A stretch of DNA of 64,000 nt from a virus. Of the stretch, positions 35,637 through 43,859 are shown one piece after another. Numbering within the stretch: position 1 is the stretch's first letter; each line of letters opens with the position of its first letter. A program made the translations under genes and the position numbers. Under the pieces are notes generated by a model. The model was not told where the DNA came from and ran no database searches. It saw nothing but the letters and a program-made list of their open reading frames with translations. The stretch covers positions 37,941-101,940 of the IMG/VR virus record IMGVR_UViG_3300046753_000522; one strand, written 5' to 3'.

Positions 35637-35642
35637 GAGAAG

Positions 35643-36263
35643 TCAATAGCGGGGCATAAGACTTTCAAACTGTGCCCAACTAATGAGTATTGTTCGGCGA
35701 CCCTGTAGAACAGGACTCGCTTCGTGAAAATAATATGCGGGAAATATGACAGTTTCCCATGGTTCGAGGTCAACAGTGTAACGCAGACTCTCATCGTAGT
35801 AACGATATCCGTCATCATAAATTCTAGTCTTTGGCCAAATGTAGAGGTGACCGCCTTCCAGGTCGTCCGTTTTATCGACCATGGTAACAGAAGTGAATAG
35901 ACGATTATGTTGACTGGCATCTATGTTATCATCTTGATGCGGTTTAAATGTCTCTCCATTACCGTCATATTTTACAAACTCGTATTGTGCGAACCAGAGA
36001 TCCTCTGGGTAATCATACGCCAATTCGTCAGTGAACTCGAGCATTGACGACGATATGTCGAATATTTCGGGGTTTTGTTTGTAATTGAATGAAAAGTTTT
36101 CGCAAAACCTGGATTCAGAATATGGGTTATCGCCATGCACCTTAGCACGTTCGAATTCCTTTCCCTCTAACGCATCTTGGTATTTCTCCCAGATAATATT
36201 CTTTTGTGCATCATCAAGGATAAAATCGCGAATGAGGTCACTATTCAACTGGTAATGTAGCAT
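35643..36263 (-). CDS. 2OG-Fe(II) oxygenase, prolyl-hydroxylase-like
   Basis: The 206-residue protein has the full iron and co-substrate signature of this superfamily: FKPHQDDN (H-x-D, about residues 107-114), GGHLYIWPKTRIY, then AYYFHEASPVLQGRRTILIS (distal His and the 2OG-binding Arg, about 177-196). It hydroxylates an unknown substrate. It lies between gp33 and gp32, and its start overlaps gp33 by 23 bp. Such genes are common in marine myoviruses; protein side chains or modified bases are possible targets. It is one of three oxygenases of this fold in the window. Confidence 0.82.
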   Translation of the reverse strand: MLHYQLNSDLIRDFILDDAQKNIIWEKYQDALEGKEFERAKVHGDNPYSESRFCENFSFNYKQNPEIFDISSSMLEFTDELAYDYPEDLWFAQYEFVKYDGNGETFKPHQDDNIDASQHNRLFTSVTMVDKTDDLEGGHLYIWPKTRIYDDGYRYYDESLRYTVDLEPWETVIFPAYYFHEASPVLQGRRTILISWAQFESLMPRY

Positions 36264-36498
36264 GCCTCTCCAAGAAATTAAGTTTGGTCGCCTCTGCTTC
36301 GATCTTCTGCTTTAGAACGACATTCACATATCGTTTGACATCCTCTAACTCAATGCCGTGTTCTTCGCAAACATGGATGACCGCATCCATGTAACTCATA
36401 TTGTGACGCGATACGGTTGCGTCAACGAGTTTACGAAACTTGGGTTTCGTCATAAACTCAGGTTGATCTTCACCGTTCGCTGGATTCTGTTCCGACAC
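36241..36498 (-). CDS. 33: Late transcription coactivator gp33
   Basis: The 85-residue protein reads FRKLVDATVSRHNMSYMDAV, IHVCEEHGIELEDVKRYVNV and VLKQKIEAEATKLNFLERHA, which is the gp33 pattern of T4-like phages. gp33 binds the host RNA polymerase flap and links the sliding clamp to late promoters. I start it at the GTG at 36498 because AGAGGAGG lies seven bases upstream; an in-frame ATG at 36543 lacks a site. It overlaps the gene before it by 29 bp and the oxygenase after it by 23 bp. Its presence fits the many TATAAATA boxes here. The partner sigma gp55 is not in the window. Confidence 0.82.
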   Translation of the reverse strand: MSEQNPANGEDQPEFMTKPKFRKLVDATVSRHNMSYMDAVIHVCEEHGIELEDVKRYVNVVLKQKIEAEATKLNFLERHATLPVE

Positions 36499-36661
36499 TA
36501 TCTGCCTCCTCTGGTAATGTTTCTGCACCTTTAATTGTGACAATTTCTGACTCGAGCAATTTCAACAATTCAGAAACTTCTCGATACGGGCGGTCGAGCA
36601 GATAACTGACCACCTTGTTGAGGGTATCTTCAGGGACACCCAAGTAATTTGGTTTACTCAC
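36470..36661 (-). CDS. Small conserved protein with GTG start
   Basis: The 63-residue protein starts at a GTG (36661) inside the last codons of the gene before it, with AAGGAG eight bases upstream. It reads MSKPNYLGVPEDTLNKVVSY, LLDRPYREVSELLKLLESEI, then an acidic tail. The PxxTLxxVxxYLxxRPYxEV pattern recurs in small proteins of marine T4-like phages just ahead of gp33; function is unknown. The helical first two thirds suggest a small binding protein. The longer ATG-started frame (36805) would overlap a real gene fully and is not used. Confidence 0.6.
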   Translation of the reverse strand: MSKPNYLGVPEDTLNKVVSYLLDRPYREVSELLKLLESEIVTIKGAETLPEEADSVGTESSER

Positions 36662-37241
36662 CTTTGTACTCCTTTTGTAGTTCCTGAGTCCACACTGCTC
36701 CGATGTCTGAATAGTATGTGCCCTGTACACGGTCGATTGTACCATCTTCTTTGTTGGAGGGAGCATAGCAAACGTAGGACATCGTGTTCGCTCGCTTCGG
36801 TCCATACTTATGGTCTAACCAGACACCGTCCCTAATCCAGATCTGTAGATTCTTCACATAGTTCTCTGTGATCTGATATTCCATCCTCTGTTCGCTGTCC
36901 TTCGACACTTTCTGTTGACGAATGCTTGACAGTTTCTCTTTCCACTCTTTGAGCACTGCCTTTGTATTGACAAGACTCAGAGGATGGTCGTCTGGAAGTT
37001 CCTGCACTCGAGGATGCACGTTTGTATTCTTCGCTGGCGCTCGGGCGGCACGTGCTTTGGCGAGTCTCTCGACAGCAGCAGCACGTTGCTCCTCGGTCAT
37101 AGGTTTACGTTTCTTGCGGGGTTTCTTAGGTTGTTTTCTTGGTTCAACCCCCATACGTTCCAGCATTGCCTTCTGCTTCTTCTCGCGAGTTTTTGCTCGC
37201 TTCTGCGCAGGAGTTAGTAGGTGGTCCATTTCATCCGACAT
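36654..37241 (-). CDS. Conserved phage protein with basic Lys/Arg/Ala-rich N-terminus
   Basis: The 195-residue protein starts at 37241 (MSDEMDHLLTPAQKRAKTRE), overlapping the previous stop by 11 bp. Residues 10-70 are extremely basic (EPRKQPKKPRKKRKPMTEEQ, then RAAAVERLAKARAARAP). The second half has NVHPRVQELPDDHPLSLVNT, then YVKNLQIWIRDGVWLDHKYG and TYYSDIGAVWT. I know this arrangement from cyanophages and pelagiphages, always near gp33, without an assigned function. Nucleic-acid binding through the N-terminus is likely (inference). Confidence 0.65.
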   Translation of the reverse strand: MSDEMDHLLTPAQKRAKTREKKQKAMLERMGVEPRKQPKKPRKKRKPMTEEQRAAAVERLAKARAARAPAKNTNVHPRVQELPDDHPLSLVNTKAVLKEWKEKLSSIRQQKVSKDSEQRMEYQITENYVKNLQIWIRDGVWLDHKYGPKRANTMSYVCYAPSNKEDGTIDRVQGTYYSDIGAVWTQELQKEYKGE

Positions 37242-37506
37242 ATCTTCGCACCATTCCTTTGTATACAACCAGTTCGGCGATCTGAAAAGTCTCCCACTCA
37301 TTCTTTGAGATATTAAATGCGGTGAACTCTTCGGCAGGAGCACTGTTTGGATTCGCGGAACCTATCTTTGCCAGATGGTCAGGTATGGCGCCACGAATCA
37401 GAGTGTACTCCTCAAGATCCTCACCCAACTTCAGTTGAACGATACCGTGTTTCATGTGCTTGAGTATCAGTTCCTTAGTTGGGAGTTTGTTCTTCGCAAT
37501 GGGCAT
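37231..37506 (-). CDS. Small conserved protein, SH3-like fold suspected (DUF2693-like)
   Basis: The 91-residue protein starts at 37506 (MPIAKNKLPTKELILKHMKH), directly after the preceding stop; an in-frame upstream ATG would run through that gene. The layout of ELILKHMKHGIVQLKLGEDL, EEYTLIRGAIPDHL and a final beta-strand ISKNEWETFQIAELVVYKGM resembles phage DUF2693/SH3-like proteins that bind DNA or polymerase. Similarity is by eye only. Tight overlap on both sides puts it in the gp33 operon. Confidence 0.6.
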   Translation of the reverse strand: MPIAKNKLPTKELILKHMKHGIVQLKLGEDLEEYTLIRGAIPDHLAKIGSANPNSAPAEEFTAFNISKNEWETFQIAELVVYKGMVRRYVG

Positions 37507-37507
37507 A

Positions 37508-38095
37508 TTATTCCCCGTATGCAAACTTGGATTGCCAGTCGGAGATAAAGTCGTATTGGATCTCATGTAAGATCTCCCATGCCTCTTCTTCCTTACCGTC
37601 TTTCCAGTCGCCTTCATCTTCGTCATACAGTGCCTTTAACTCGGCGTCCTCTTCCATCAAAAGTTGTAGAAGATCGTCGTGCTCCATGTATGCTTCTTCA
37701 TCTTGACCGCTGTGGTCGTAGATAGCACAACCAACAAAGTTAGGCATCTCGTCCTCATAGGTCATAATGAGTCGAAAGTCCTTATCGACCTCACCGATCT
37801 TTTGAGAAATCATCTCACAAAGAGCATTGAGGGGAGACCAAGCAGAGTAATACGCAAATCCGCTTTCGTCAGCGTCAGTTGCATATGCCCACTTGGCACC
37901 AACTTCTTCGCACATTCTATTAAAGTCCCAGTCGACGAACTCGCCGTCTTTTTCTTCGAACAGAAAGTGACCCAAATGGGTCTCATAGTTATCTCTGTTC
38001 TCTGCTATCGTTCCCAGAACGAACGTGTCCCAAACTTTTTGACCTTCTTCGGACGCATTCTCGAGAGTGATGTAACCTGATACGTGATTTGCCAT
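37508..38095 (-). CDS. Ferredoxin-like fold phage protein (Api92/YubB-like)
   Basis: The 195-residue acidic protein begins MANHVSGYITLENASEEGQK. It has EEVGAKWAYATDADESGFAY (about 63-82), SAWSPLNALCEMISQKIGEV and FRLIMTYEDEMPNFVGCAIY (about 107-126). The order of a Trp-containing strand, SAWSPP-like loop, helix, and Y-E-E-x-x-x-F-x-G strand matches Api92-like/YubB proteins found on plasmids and phages. No function is established for these. It starts the gp33 cluster. The C-terminus is very acidic (about 40% Asp/Glu). Confidence 0.6.
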   Translation of the reverse strand: MANHVSGYITLENASEEGQKVWDTFVLGTIAENRDNYETHLGHFLFEEKDGEFVDWDFNRMCEEVGAKWAYATDADESGFAYYSAWSPLNALCEMISQKIGEVDKDFRLIMTYEDEMPNFVGCAIYDHSGQDEEAYMEHDDLLQLLMEEDAELKALYDEDEGDWKDGKEEEAWEILHEIQYDFISDWQSKFAYGE

Positions 38096-38150
38096 TTGTC
38101 TTTCCTCTAACCTATAAGAGATATTCTACTGAATGAGATTGAAAAGTCAA

Positions 38151-38468
38151 CTACTGCGTGAACCATCGATATAGACCGAGGGAAGCACCGATGCCAGCAC
38201 CCGCCACGGTGCCCACAAACGGAATGGGGACAAGAGTGCCTATCATGGCACCAGCAATCATACCGCCGAGCACGTGCTTCATGGCAGGAGACTTGATCGC
38301 TTCGACTGTTGCCTCTTTGGTTGCGGATCCGATTTCACGAACGTGCTCGTTCTCGCTGACCTCGATTGCTACATCTTTGGTCTTGGAACCCCAAAACTTC
38401 AACTTTGAACCGACTGCCTTGATCCGTGAAACTTTGATCTCATCGGCGAACATATCTTCTTGCATCAT
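38151..38468 (-). CDS. Small glycine-zipper membrane protein
   Basis: The 105-residue protein has a soluble N-terminal half (about 1-65), then MKHVLGGMIAGAMIGTLVPI and PFVGTVAGAGIGASLGLYRW, a pair of Gly-x-x-x-Gly hydrophobic segments near residues 64-103. Glycine-zipper segments insert into membranes and oligomerise. It could alter the host envelope or act in lysis timing; nothing in the sequence decides. Gaps of 55 bp and 89 bp isolate it from the neighbours, and I see no promoter box in them. Confidence 0.6.
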   Translation of the reverse strand: MMQEDMFADEIKVSRIKAVGSKLKFWGSKTKDVAIEVSENEHVREIGSATKEATVEAIKSPAMKHVLGGMIAGAMIGTLVPIPFVGTVAGAGIGASLGLYRWFTQ

Positions 38469-38557
38469 TGTAGTGTCCTATTCACTCAACTATGGGTCTA
38501 TTATCCCGCATCTGGGGTACAAAGACAAGTTTAAGAAACCTGAACAAAATCAACAAC

Positions 38558-39193
38558 TTACGAACCAGTAAAGAACTCCACGTTCTTCGGAGTTTCTATT
38601 TTAGGGTTCGGATGCTTATGGTATAGGACGAATTTAATGTCTTTAAACTCATTGAATATGTGATTCCATATGGGACGCCAGACATCCAACAGGCGGTAAT
38701 TGTTGGTCTTGCTCCTGTCCGAGTTGAGAACAACGTCAGTGTATGACCGCATATTATGATCAAAGATAGAGTCAAACCCGTACATGTGGATCTCGTCAGG
38801 TTTCAATCTCGCTGCAGCATAGTGAGTCGCCATATGCCCGCAGTTAAATGCAGTTGCTGCCTCGTTTGCGCGTTTTCCACAGTATTTAGGCACGGTCGTA
38901 TAGAACTCTCGAATGTGGTGAGCATGCTTCATATAGAAGTTAGGATTCTTGTCCATCCAGAGTCGGGGGCGATTACCCATTACCCACATAAATGCATCTA
39001 GATTGATCGATCCTTCAGTCAACGCACCACACATCTTGAAGTCGACAATCGTAGTGCACCAAGGGTCTTTAATCGCAAAGGGTGGTTGATTGCAGGCAAT
39101 GAGTTTACCGTCACGTGCCGTTTTATCCCGAACACCCTGAGGCATCATATGCGCCATGTCGCCATTACCGAGTATGTGTGCCTTTTTCGTCAT
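38558..39193 (-). CDS. Conserved protein of the glycan cassette, unknown
   Basis: The 211-residue protein starts KKAHILGNGDMAHMMPQGVR, a glycine-rich N-terminal loop of Rossmann type, followed by IACNQPPFAIKDPWCTTIVD, FNCGHMATHYAAARLKPDEI and HMYGFDSIFDHNMRSYTD. The pattern is familiar from marine myoviruses. The GNGxSA-like opening and xIxxYGFD strand recall DUF115/sialyltransferase-like enzymes, so a sugar-related role is possible. It overlaps the next gene by 4 bp and is the last member of the nine-gene cassette. Confidence 0.55.
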   Translation of the reverse strand: MTKKAHILGNGDMAHMMPQGVRDKTARDGKLIACNQPPFAIKDPWCTTIVDFKMCGALTEGSINLDAFMWVMGNRPRLWMDKNPNFYMKHAHHIREFYTTVPKYCGKRANEAATAFNCGHMATHYAAARLKPDEIHMYGFDSIFDHNMRSYTDVVLNSDRSKTNNYRLLDVWRPIWNHIFNEFKDIKFVLYHKHPNPKIETPKNVEFFTGS

Positions 39194-39828
39194 GCCATTT
39201 GTCTCCGAATCTCATCATTACCTTTCTCACCAGTCCAATGCATAAGAATTGGGTTCTCTGGTGCGGTTTTATCTATCAGATCTATTCGCAGGGTGTTATA
39301 ACGATGAGGTGCCTCAGAGATGTAGGTTGCGATCTTCATAAAGTCGCCACCCAACCAAGAGTAGAGTGCCTCTTGATCGCCAACGTGCGTTCCCTGACGA
39401 CACTCTTTGTGCCAAGTGTAGAGAATATTGGGTGTGCCCTGGAACGCCACCACGCCAGAGTTATACCAGTGACCGAGTTGTGGTCGACGTGCTGACCAAG
39501 GATGGTCGATCACCATGGTCAGTTTCTCGGGTTGCACATAAGAAAAGATGCCGGAAGGATCCGAACAAACTTGGCAGTCCGTATCGATCCAGCAAAACTG
39601 TTTGGGTCCGAACATGGATCCCATTTTAATCATTGACTCTACCTTTGTGAACCAACCGTTTGGTTCGCAATCGAATACCTGTGCTTGGTGAGTCGCCCAG
39701 TCACGCATCACATCGGACATACCGAAGTCTGCAATGACGAGAGGAATATCAGTGTGTTCCGTATAATTCGCCACAAACCACGGCAATTGCCACTCTGTGT
39801 TCTTGTCACAACCAGTTAGAAACATCAC
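39190..39828 (-). CDS. Glycosyltransferase, GT8-like
   Basis: The 212-residue protein has a short N-terminal strand-loop (MMFLTGCDKNTEWQLPWFVA), FGPKQFCWIDTDCQV with a D-x-D metal site (about 75-89), HWYNSGVVAFQGT (about 120-132), GDQEALYSWLGG and a late LMHWTGEKG with the C-terminal His of GT8-type enzymes. Together these fit a retaining GT-A sugar transferase. Donor and acceptor are unknown. It overlaps both neighbours by 4 bp. Confidence 0.68.
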   Translation of the reverse strand: MMFLTGCDKNTEWQLPWFVANYTEHTDIPLVIADFGMSDVMRDWATHQAQVFDCEPNGWFTKVESMIKMGSMFGPKQFCWIDTDCQVCSDPSGIFSYVQPEKLTMVIDHPWSARRPQLGHWYNSGVVAFQGTPNILYTWHKECRQGTHVGDQEALYSWLGGDFMKIATYISEAPHRYNTLRIDLIDKTAPENPILMHWTGEKGNDEIRRQMA

Positions 39829-40484
39829 TTCACCCCCAACAATTCATAACGGTCACCGAGTTTCTGGTACTGATGCTTCGCCTCGATTCCTCGGTCAGAT
39901 TGAATCGTAGAAAACGAGTCCTTTGCTTCAACTGGCCAAGGGTAGTATTCCTCAACGCAATCGAAGTTCTTGTTGCTGATAAAAATATCAGTCGGTCCGG
40001 CGCACACCTTTGCTGCTTCGAGCAACTTCTTTGCTCCCTGTGGCGTCACAGCATAAGCATGGGCACCTGGAAGGTATTGCTTGGAGACAAGTGTGTTCTT
40101 GCCCAAGTTGGGTGGGGTCTGCCATCTACCATAGGAGGGGTGACCGAAAGACAGGATATCAGTAAAAGTGACGTTCGGGATTTGATCAACGAAATACGCA
40201 TCGTGCTCAAGGACAAGAAGAGTTTCTTTCTCATTGTATGCCTTCTCCCATAAGCGATAGTGCGAGGTGAATGCGGCGACGCAGTTAGCGAAACGAGAAT
40301 ACACCTCACGGAATCCTTCAGTGGAGATGCCTCGTTCTTCTAGATATTTTTGGGGATTATCAGCAGGTGTGGTTGCGGCGAACATTTCTACTTCGACGTC
40401 ATTTCTTACTGCTGACTTGATGCATCGTTCTGCTGCTTTTACTGACTGCGGCATACTTTGTATCGTAATCACATAACCTTTCAT
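39825..40484 (-). CDS. Glycosyltransferase family 25-like protein
   Basis: The 219-residue protein starts MKGYVITIQSMPQSVKAAER and has SRFANCVAAFTSHYRLWEKA (about 64-83), LLVLEHDAYFVDQIP with the E-H-D acidic site (about 89-103), LPGAHAYAVTPQGAKKLLEA (about 137-156) and GPTDIFI. This is the family 25 pattern, known from LPS galactosyltransferases. Family 25 homologues at 40487 and 43248 show duplication inside the cassette. Overlapping ATGA junctions indicate one operon. Confidence 0.72.
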   Translation of the reverse strand: MKGYVITIQSMPQSVKAAERCIKSAVRNDVEVEMFAATTPADNPQKYLEERGISTEGFREVYSRFANCVAAFTSHYRLWEKAYNEKETLLVLEHDAYFVDQIPNVTFTDILSFGHPSYGRWQTPPNLGKNTLVSKQYLPGAHAYAVTPQGAKKLLEAAKVCAGPTDIFISNKNFDCVEEYYPWPVEAKDSFSTIQSDRGIEAKHQYQKLGDRYELLGVK

Positions 40485-40486
40485 AA

Positions 40487-41212
40487 TCAAATTCCTGTTG
40501 TGGTCGACCCTCTCTTCGCAACGTCAGTATAGTATGGATAAACTACTTTGAGTGACGGGAATAACTGACGACACATAATCGCGTCGTTTGGCCAAATACC
40601 AATCGTTCGCATTTCTTCGAGTAGTTTACTCGCGAACTCTGGTTTAATTATGTAGGCACTATTTCCTGCCAGTCCCATGGGGAGAGGTGGTTCAGTAGGT
40701 TCGTCGATGACGGGTACTCGGTGTATGCCTTCCCCGTACGATGCGACTAAATCGTGGAACTTCATTCCTTTTCGAGTGTTACCTCGCGGGTCATTCAACC
40801 CAACTGCTCCCCATCTACCAGCAAGGTCAGATAAACTGAACTTCCTGATAAATCTTGCGTCATGCTCAAGTACCATTATCGGTTCATCACCGTGTGCGCA
40901 CTTCTTCCAGAGTCGCATATGACTCAGGGCACAAGCGATGACCCTGTTCTGGTCAACTGCTTGATAGTGCCTCTTGAACAGACCTGTTCGTAGATCCATT
41001 CTGTCCTCTGCTGGACTGTTGGACCACGACCACCTAATATCTTCTTGCCCGAATACTTCTCGAATCCCCTCACCAATGGTGTGGGGTTGCGTCGCAATGA
41101 AGGGCAGTAACGATACGTTAGACTCGGTGTCAGTAATACTCTGCGACAGAGTGCGATACCCTGCCAGCGAGTCTTCGTTATCATTCATCACAATCGCATA
41201 TGCTATCATCAC
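40487..41212 (-). CDS. Glycosyltransferase family 25-like protein
   Basis: The 241-residue protein has AVDQNRVIACALSHMRLWKK (about 85-104), MVLEHDARFIRKF (E-H-D, about 113-125), MGLAGNSAYIIKPEFASKLL (about 179-198), then WPNDAIMCRQLFP and VVYPYYTDV. These match family 25 transferases (helix with S-H, acidic E-H-D strand, AYxI-P strand, PxD motif). It is paralogous to 39825-40484 and 43248-43859. Acceptor is unknown. Confidence 0.72.
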   Translation of the reverse strand: MMIAYAIVMNDNEDSLAGYRTLSQSITDTESNVSLLPFIATQPHTIGEGIREVFGQEDIRWSWSNSPAEDRMDLRTGLFKRHYQAVDQNRVIACALSHMRLWKKCAHGDEPIMVLEHDARFIRKFSLSDLAGRWGAVGLNDPRGNTRKGMKFHDLVASYGEGIHRVPVIDEPTEPPLPMGLAGNSAYIIKPEFASKLLEEMRTIGIWPNDAIMCRQLFPSLKVVYPYYTDVAKRGSTTTGI

Positions 41213-41808
41213 GGCACCTGTATGCTGAACTGACTTCCCATACCTTCTTGCATTGGCGTCATATTGTAAACCGTCTTGAACTTCTCGACTGCCTGTGTCA
41301 CGCCATCCTTACCATACTTCTGGAATGCCCACTTGTAGTCATCACCGAGGATGTAACCGCCCGACTTGACCACCTTAACAGCATTACATAGGTCTCGGTA
41401 ACAACCCTTGAACGAGTGGTCACCGTCGATGTAGATCCAGTCGAGTTTGCCTTTGAAAGACTCGAACCACTCGTCGGATGTCATACGGTGAATCGTCACT
41501 GCTGGATCTTTACCCAGAGTCGCTTCGACACCCATATAAACTCCCTCGTAGAATGCGGAGAACTCTGCCTCGGTGTTGCCGCCAGTCAGGGTAGCGTAAC
41601 GGTCCAAGTAGTTTTGGTATGTTCCGTGCTCGTCCGACTCTTCGTACGCGACTGTGCTCCAAGAGTCAACAAGGTGCAACTCCTTCGGTTTCTTCGCGAG
41701 AAACTTCTTTGACGACAACCCCTTCCAGACGCCAATCTCTGCACCGACAGATCCTTTCTTTATCAGATGCATGACGTCTACCGAGTGCTTATTATTCCCG
41801 AACATCAT
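41209..41808 (-). CDS. SAM-dependent methyltransferase
   Basis: The 199-residue protein matches class I methyltransferases of the Methyltransf_24 type: GSVGAEIGVWKGLSSKKFLA (motif I, about 18-37), LHLVDSWSTVAYEE, then KLDWIYIDGDHSFKGCYRDL (about 115-134) and VKSGGYILGDDYKWAFQKYG (about 142-161). These enzymes often methylate sugars or sugar acids. The gene lies between a glycosyltransferase and the sulfotransferase with 4-bp overlaps, so O-methylation of the same glycan is the natural reading. Confidence 0.75.
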   Translation of the reverse strand: MMFGNNKHSVDVMHLIKKGSVGAEIGVWKGLSSKKFLAKKPKELHLVDSWSTVAYEESDEHGTYQNYLDRYATLTGGNTEAEFSAFYEGVYMGVEATLGKDPAVTIHRMTSDEWFESFKGKLDWIYIDGDHSFKGCYRDLCNAVKVVKSGGYILGDDYKWAFQKYGKDGVTQAVEKFKTVYNMTPMQEGMGSQFSIQVP

Positions 41809-42452
41809 AATTGTGCTTCCTTCTGCAACCAGTCATATGTATCGATGTTTAATTCTTCCTTTGCGCTACCGATCTTGCCCTTACGGGTTTTATAAAATCC
41901 ACGAGACATATGCGCCTTCGAAACTCTCATGTCGACCTTACCCGAACGCTCACTTTGTTGCAGTTTAGAGAACTCGCATTCTCTTACTGCGCTCTTCAGT
42001 GCTTCGCGATCAACTTCTCCCATTAACAATTCGATGATAGGTGCCACAGTTTCAGTTGTTTTGTGATGCATTTCTTCATACGACAACTGCAGGTCATAAT
42101 TGAGCGAACCTGCCTTGCGATAAAATTCTTTAATGTGTGTTATATGTTCTCTCACATAGTCGTTGACGTCAGGGCAACCGACAAGACGTGATGGATTGCG
42201 AAACATATCATCGTGGTAATACGAGACGAGTGAGTCGGCGAGATCGCGAGTGAGTAGAACTCTTGGTACATCTCGGTGCCTGAGAAAAAACTTATTGACC
42301 TCAACCGCACTGTCGTGACCATAACCCAGATGAGTCCATAGTATTTTCGGCATTGGCATGCCGTTGAACTCTCGATACCATTCGAGTATAACCTTCAACC
42401 AAGTTCTTCCGGACTTGGGATAGGAAACGATTACCATCTTCGCGTCATTCAT
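41805..42452 (-). CDS. PAPS-dependent sulfotransferase
   Basis: The 215-residue protein starts at 42452 with GGAGTGGAG just upstream. It has both PAPS-binding signatures: MVIVSYPKSGRTWLKVIL (5'-phosphosulfate loop, about 6-23) and RVLLTRDLADSLVSYYHDDM (3'-phosphate site, about 64-83). A C-terminal basic segment (RGFYKTRKGKIGSA) matches the RxGxxGdW-like end of this family in degenerate form. Sulfotransferases of this fold move sulfate onto hydroxyls of sugars or other small molecules. It is rare in phage genomes as far as I know. It overlaps the methyltransferase by 4 bp and the glycosyltransferase by 8 bp. Confidence 0.8.
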   Translation of the reverse strand: MNDAKMVIVSYPKSGRTWLKVILEWYREFNGMPMPKILWTHLGYGHDSAVEVNKFFLRHRDVPRVLLTRDLADSLVSYYHDDMFRNPSRLVGCPDVNDYVREHITHIKEFYRKAGSLNYDLQLSYEEMHHKTTETVAPIIELLMGEVDREALKSAVRECEFSKLQQSERSGKVDMRVSKAHMSRGFYKTRKGKIGSAKEELNIDTYDWLQKEAQL

Positions 42453-43251
42453 ACTCCACTCCAATCTTCTCCATCAGTGCTTCGACGTTCTCTCCCGCAG
42501 AGGGCAACTTGTCTTTCAGGAAGAAGTGAATGAAGTGTGCTTCCGGAATATGCTCGTCTTTGACCGCCGAGTACAGGGCATTCCACTTCCATGACATGTC
42601 TTTCGCCTTCATGTTCTCTTTCTTGACCCAATAGTTTAGGAGAGTCTGGTCTGTCGACCATTTCCAATTACCAACTCCGTCAATGAAGTCCAAGAACTGG
42701 GGGCGGTCAAGAAACTCTCTTGCAGTCTGTCCCTTCAGATACTTGACAATAGACTTATTCATCACAATCATTCCCATATTATAGAAATGTGCTCCCCAGT
42801 CTCGCCAGTCCCACTGCACATCTGTGAGACTATTGTACTGCATATGAGAGTAGTTCTTGATCTTCATTGCGTACTGCCCACTGATGGGCATGCTGCGCTC
42901 AACAACAGCACCAATGTCATACTCATCCTCGAGATCGTCGAAGATGTTAGGGGCATCGGCACGAATGTAAATGTCGGCATCGATGATTGCGATTTGATCA
43001 TAACCTTCCGCGAAGCAATCGAAGGCGTTTTCTTTTTCATAGATTGGCAGAAATCCACCATGCTTCACATATGAATCTGCGTTTCGATTCGTCACAAACG
43101 GGTCGGGTTGGATTTTGAGGTGTGCTTCTCTCTGGACAAATTGGTCGATATCGTGTTTCTTGCAGTAATCTGTTACCGAATCGATACACGTAGAATAGAG
43201 TTTGGAGTCCTTTGCCTCGCCGAGACAAACTTGATAGATTAGACGTTTCAT
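42445..43251 (-). CDS. Glycosyltransferase with DAD motif (GT8-like)
   Basis: The 268-residue protein reads LIYQVCLGEAKDSKLYSTCI at the N-terminus, YDQIAIIDADIYIRADAPNI with a D-x-D site (about 84-103), HFYNMGMIVMNKSIVKYLKG (about 155-174), WSTDQTLLNYWV and a late HFIHFFLKDK. This is the order seen in GT8-like GT-A enzymes. It is the second gene after the carbamoyltransferase in the direction of transcription. It overlaps the sulfotransferase by 8 bp. Confidence 0.7.
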   Translation of the reverse strand: MKRLIYQVCLGEAKDSKLYSTCIDSVTDYCKKHDIDQFVQREAHLKIQPDPFVTNRNADSYVKHGGFLPIYEKENAFDCFAEGYDQIAIIDADIYIRADAPNIFDDLEDEYDIGAVVERSMPISGQYAMKIKNYSHMQYNSLTDVQWDWRDWGAHFYNMGMIVMNKSIVKYLKGQTAREFLDRPQFLDFIDGVGNWKWSTDQTLLNYWVKKENMKAKDMSWKWNALYSAVKDEHIPEAHFIHFFLKDKLPSAGENVEALMEKIGVEYE

Positions 43252-43859
43252 AATTTGTGTTCCGCTGACGTTCCGATATCATAATTAACTATTTGAAAAC
43301 AAGATGCTCTGGGGCAGTATACTTGATTTAGTTGTTCCATGCGTTGCTTTGCTGTCTTGTTTTTGCTCATGTTTAACTCTTTCTCAAAGTGCGTATGGAT
43401 ATGACCGTCTACATTTTGCGAAATGGTATCCTCTAATGCTGCAGCAGTTAGTATAGCAGCAAACCTCTCGCTTATATAGTAACCGCTTCCAGGAGAAATA
43501 TGCTCTTCCATCTTTAACCACGCTCTGTTGTTTCTTGGAAACACTGAGAACAATCCGTAGTCTTCCTTGAACTCAGGGAGTGAGCGAAATGGATACGTGT
43601 CGTGCTCAATAATGTAAGTTGGTTCCTTCACAGTTTGCCATACCCGAAAGTGACTGTACCATATTGCTTTCTCTGTTGGAGTGAACGGTGTCTTAGACGT
43701 CATCTTTATATCTGCGAATTCTAACTCATCGCCAAGAGTGTCGGGCGTGGTTCCCTGGAACAGACTTATATTATACCCTAATTCTCCCCATCTTTCAACA
43801 CATATCTTAGAGTAGTATTGAGACTTGGGACAGTCCGATAGGGCGATCATGCGGATCAT
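43248..43859 (-). CDS. Glycosyltransferase family 25-like protein
   Basis: The 203-residue protein has TPTEKAIWYSHFRVWQTVKE (about 60-79), TYIIEHDTYPFRSLP with E-H-D (about 81-95), and PGSGYYISERFAAILTAAAL (about 122-141). This is the same skeleton as the two family 25 enzymes downstream. It overlaps the carbamoyltransferase by 4 bp, so the two are translationally coupled. Sugar and acceptor are unknown. Confidence 0.68.
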   Translation of the reverse strand: MIRMIALSDCPKSQYYSKICVERWGELGYNISLFQGTTPDTLGDELEFADIKMTSKTPFTPTEKAIWYSHFRVWQTVKEPTYIIEHDTYPFRSLPEFKEDYGLFSVFPRNNRAWLKMEEHISPGSGYYISERFAAILTAAALEDTISQNVDGHIHTHFEKELNMSKNKTAKQRMEQLNQVYCPRASCFQIVNYDIGTSAEHKL

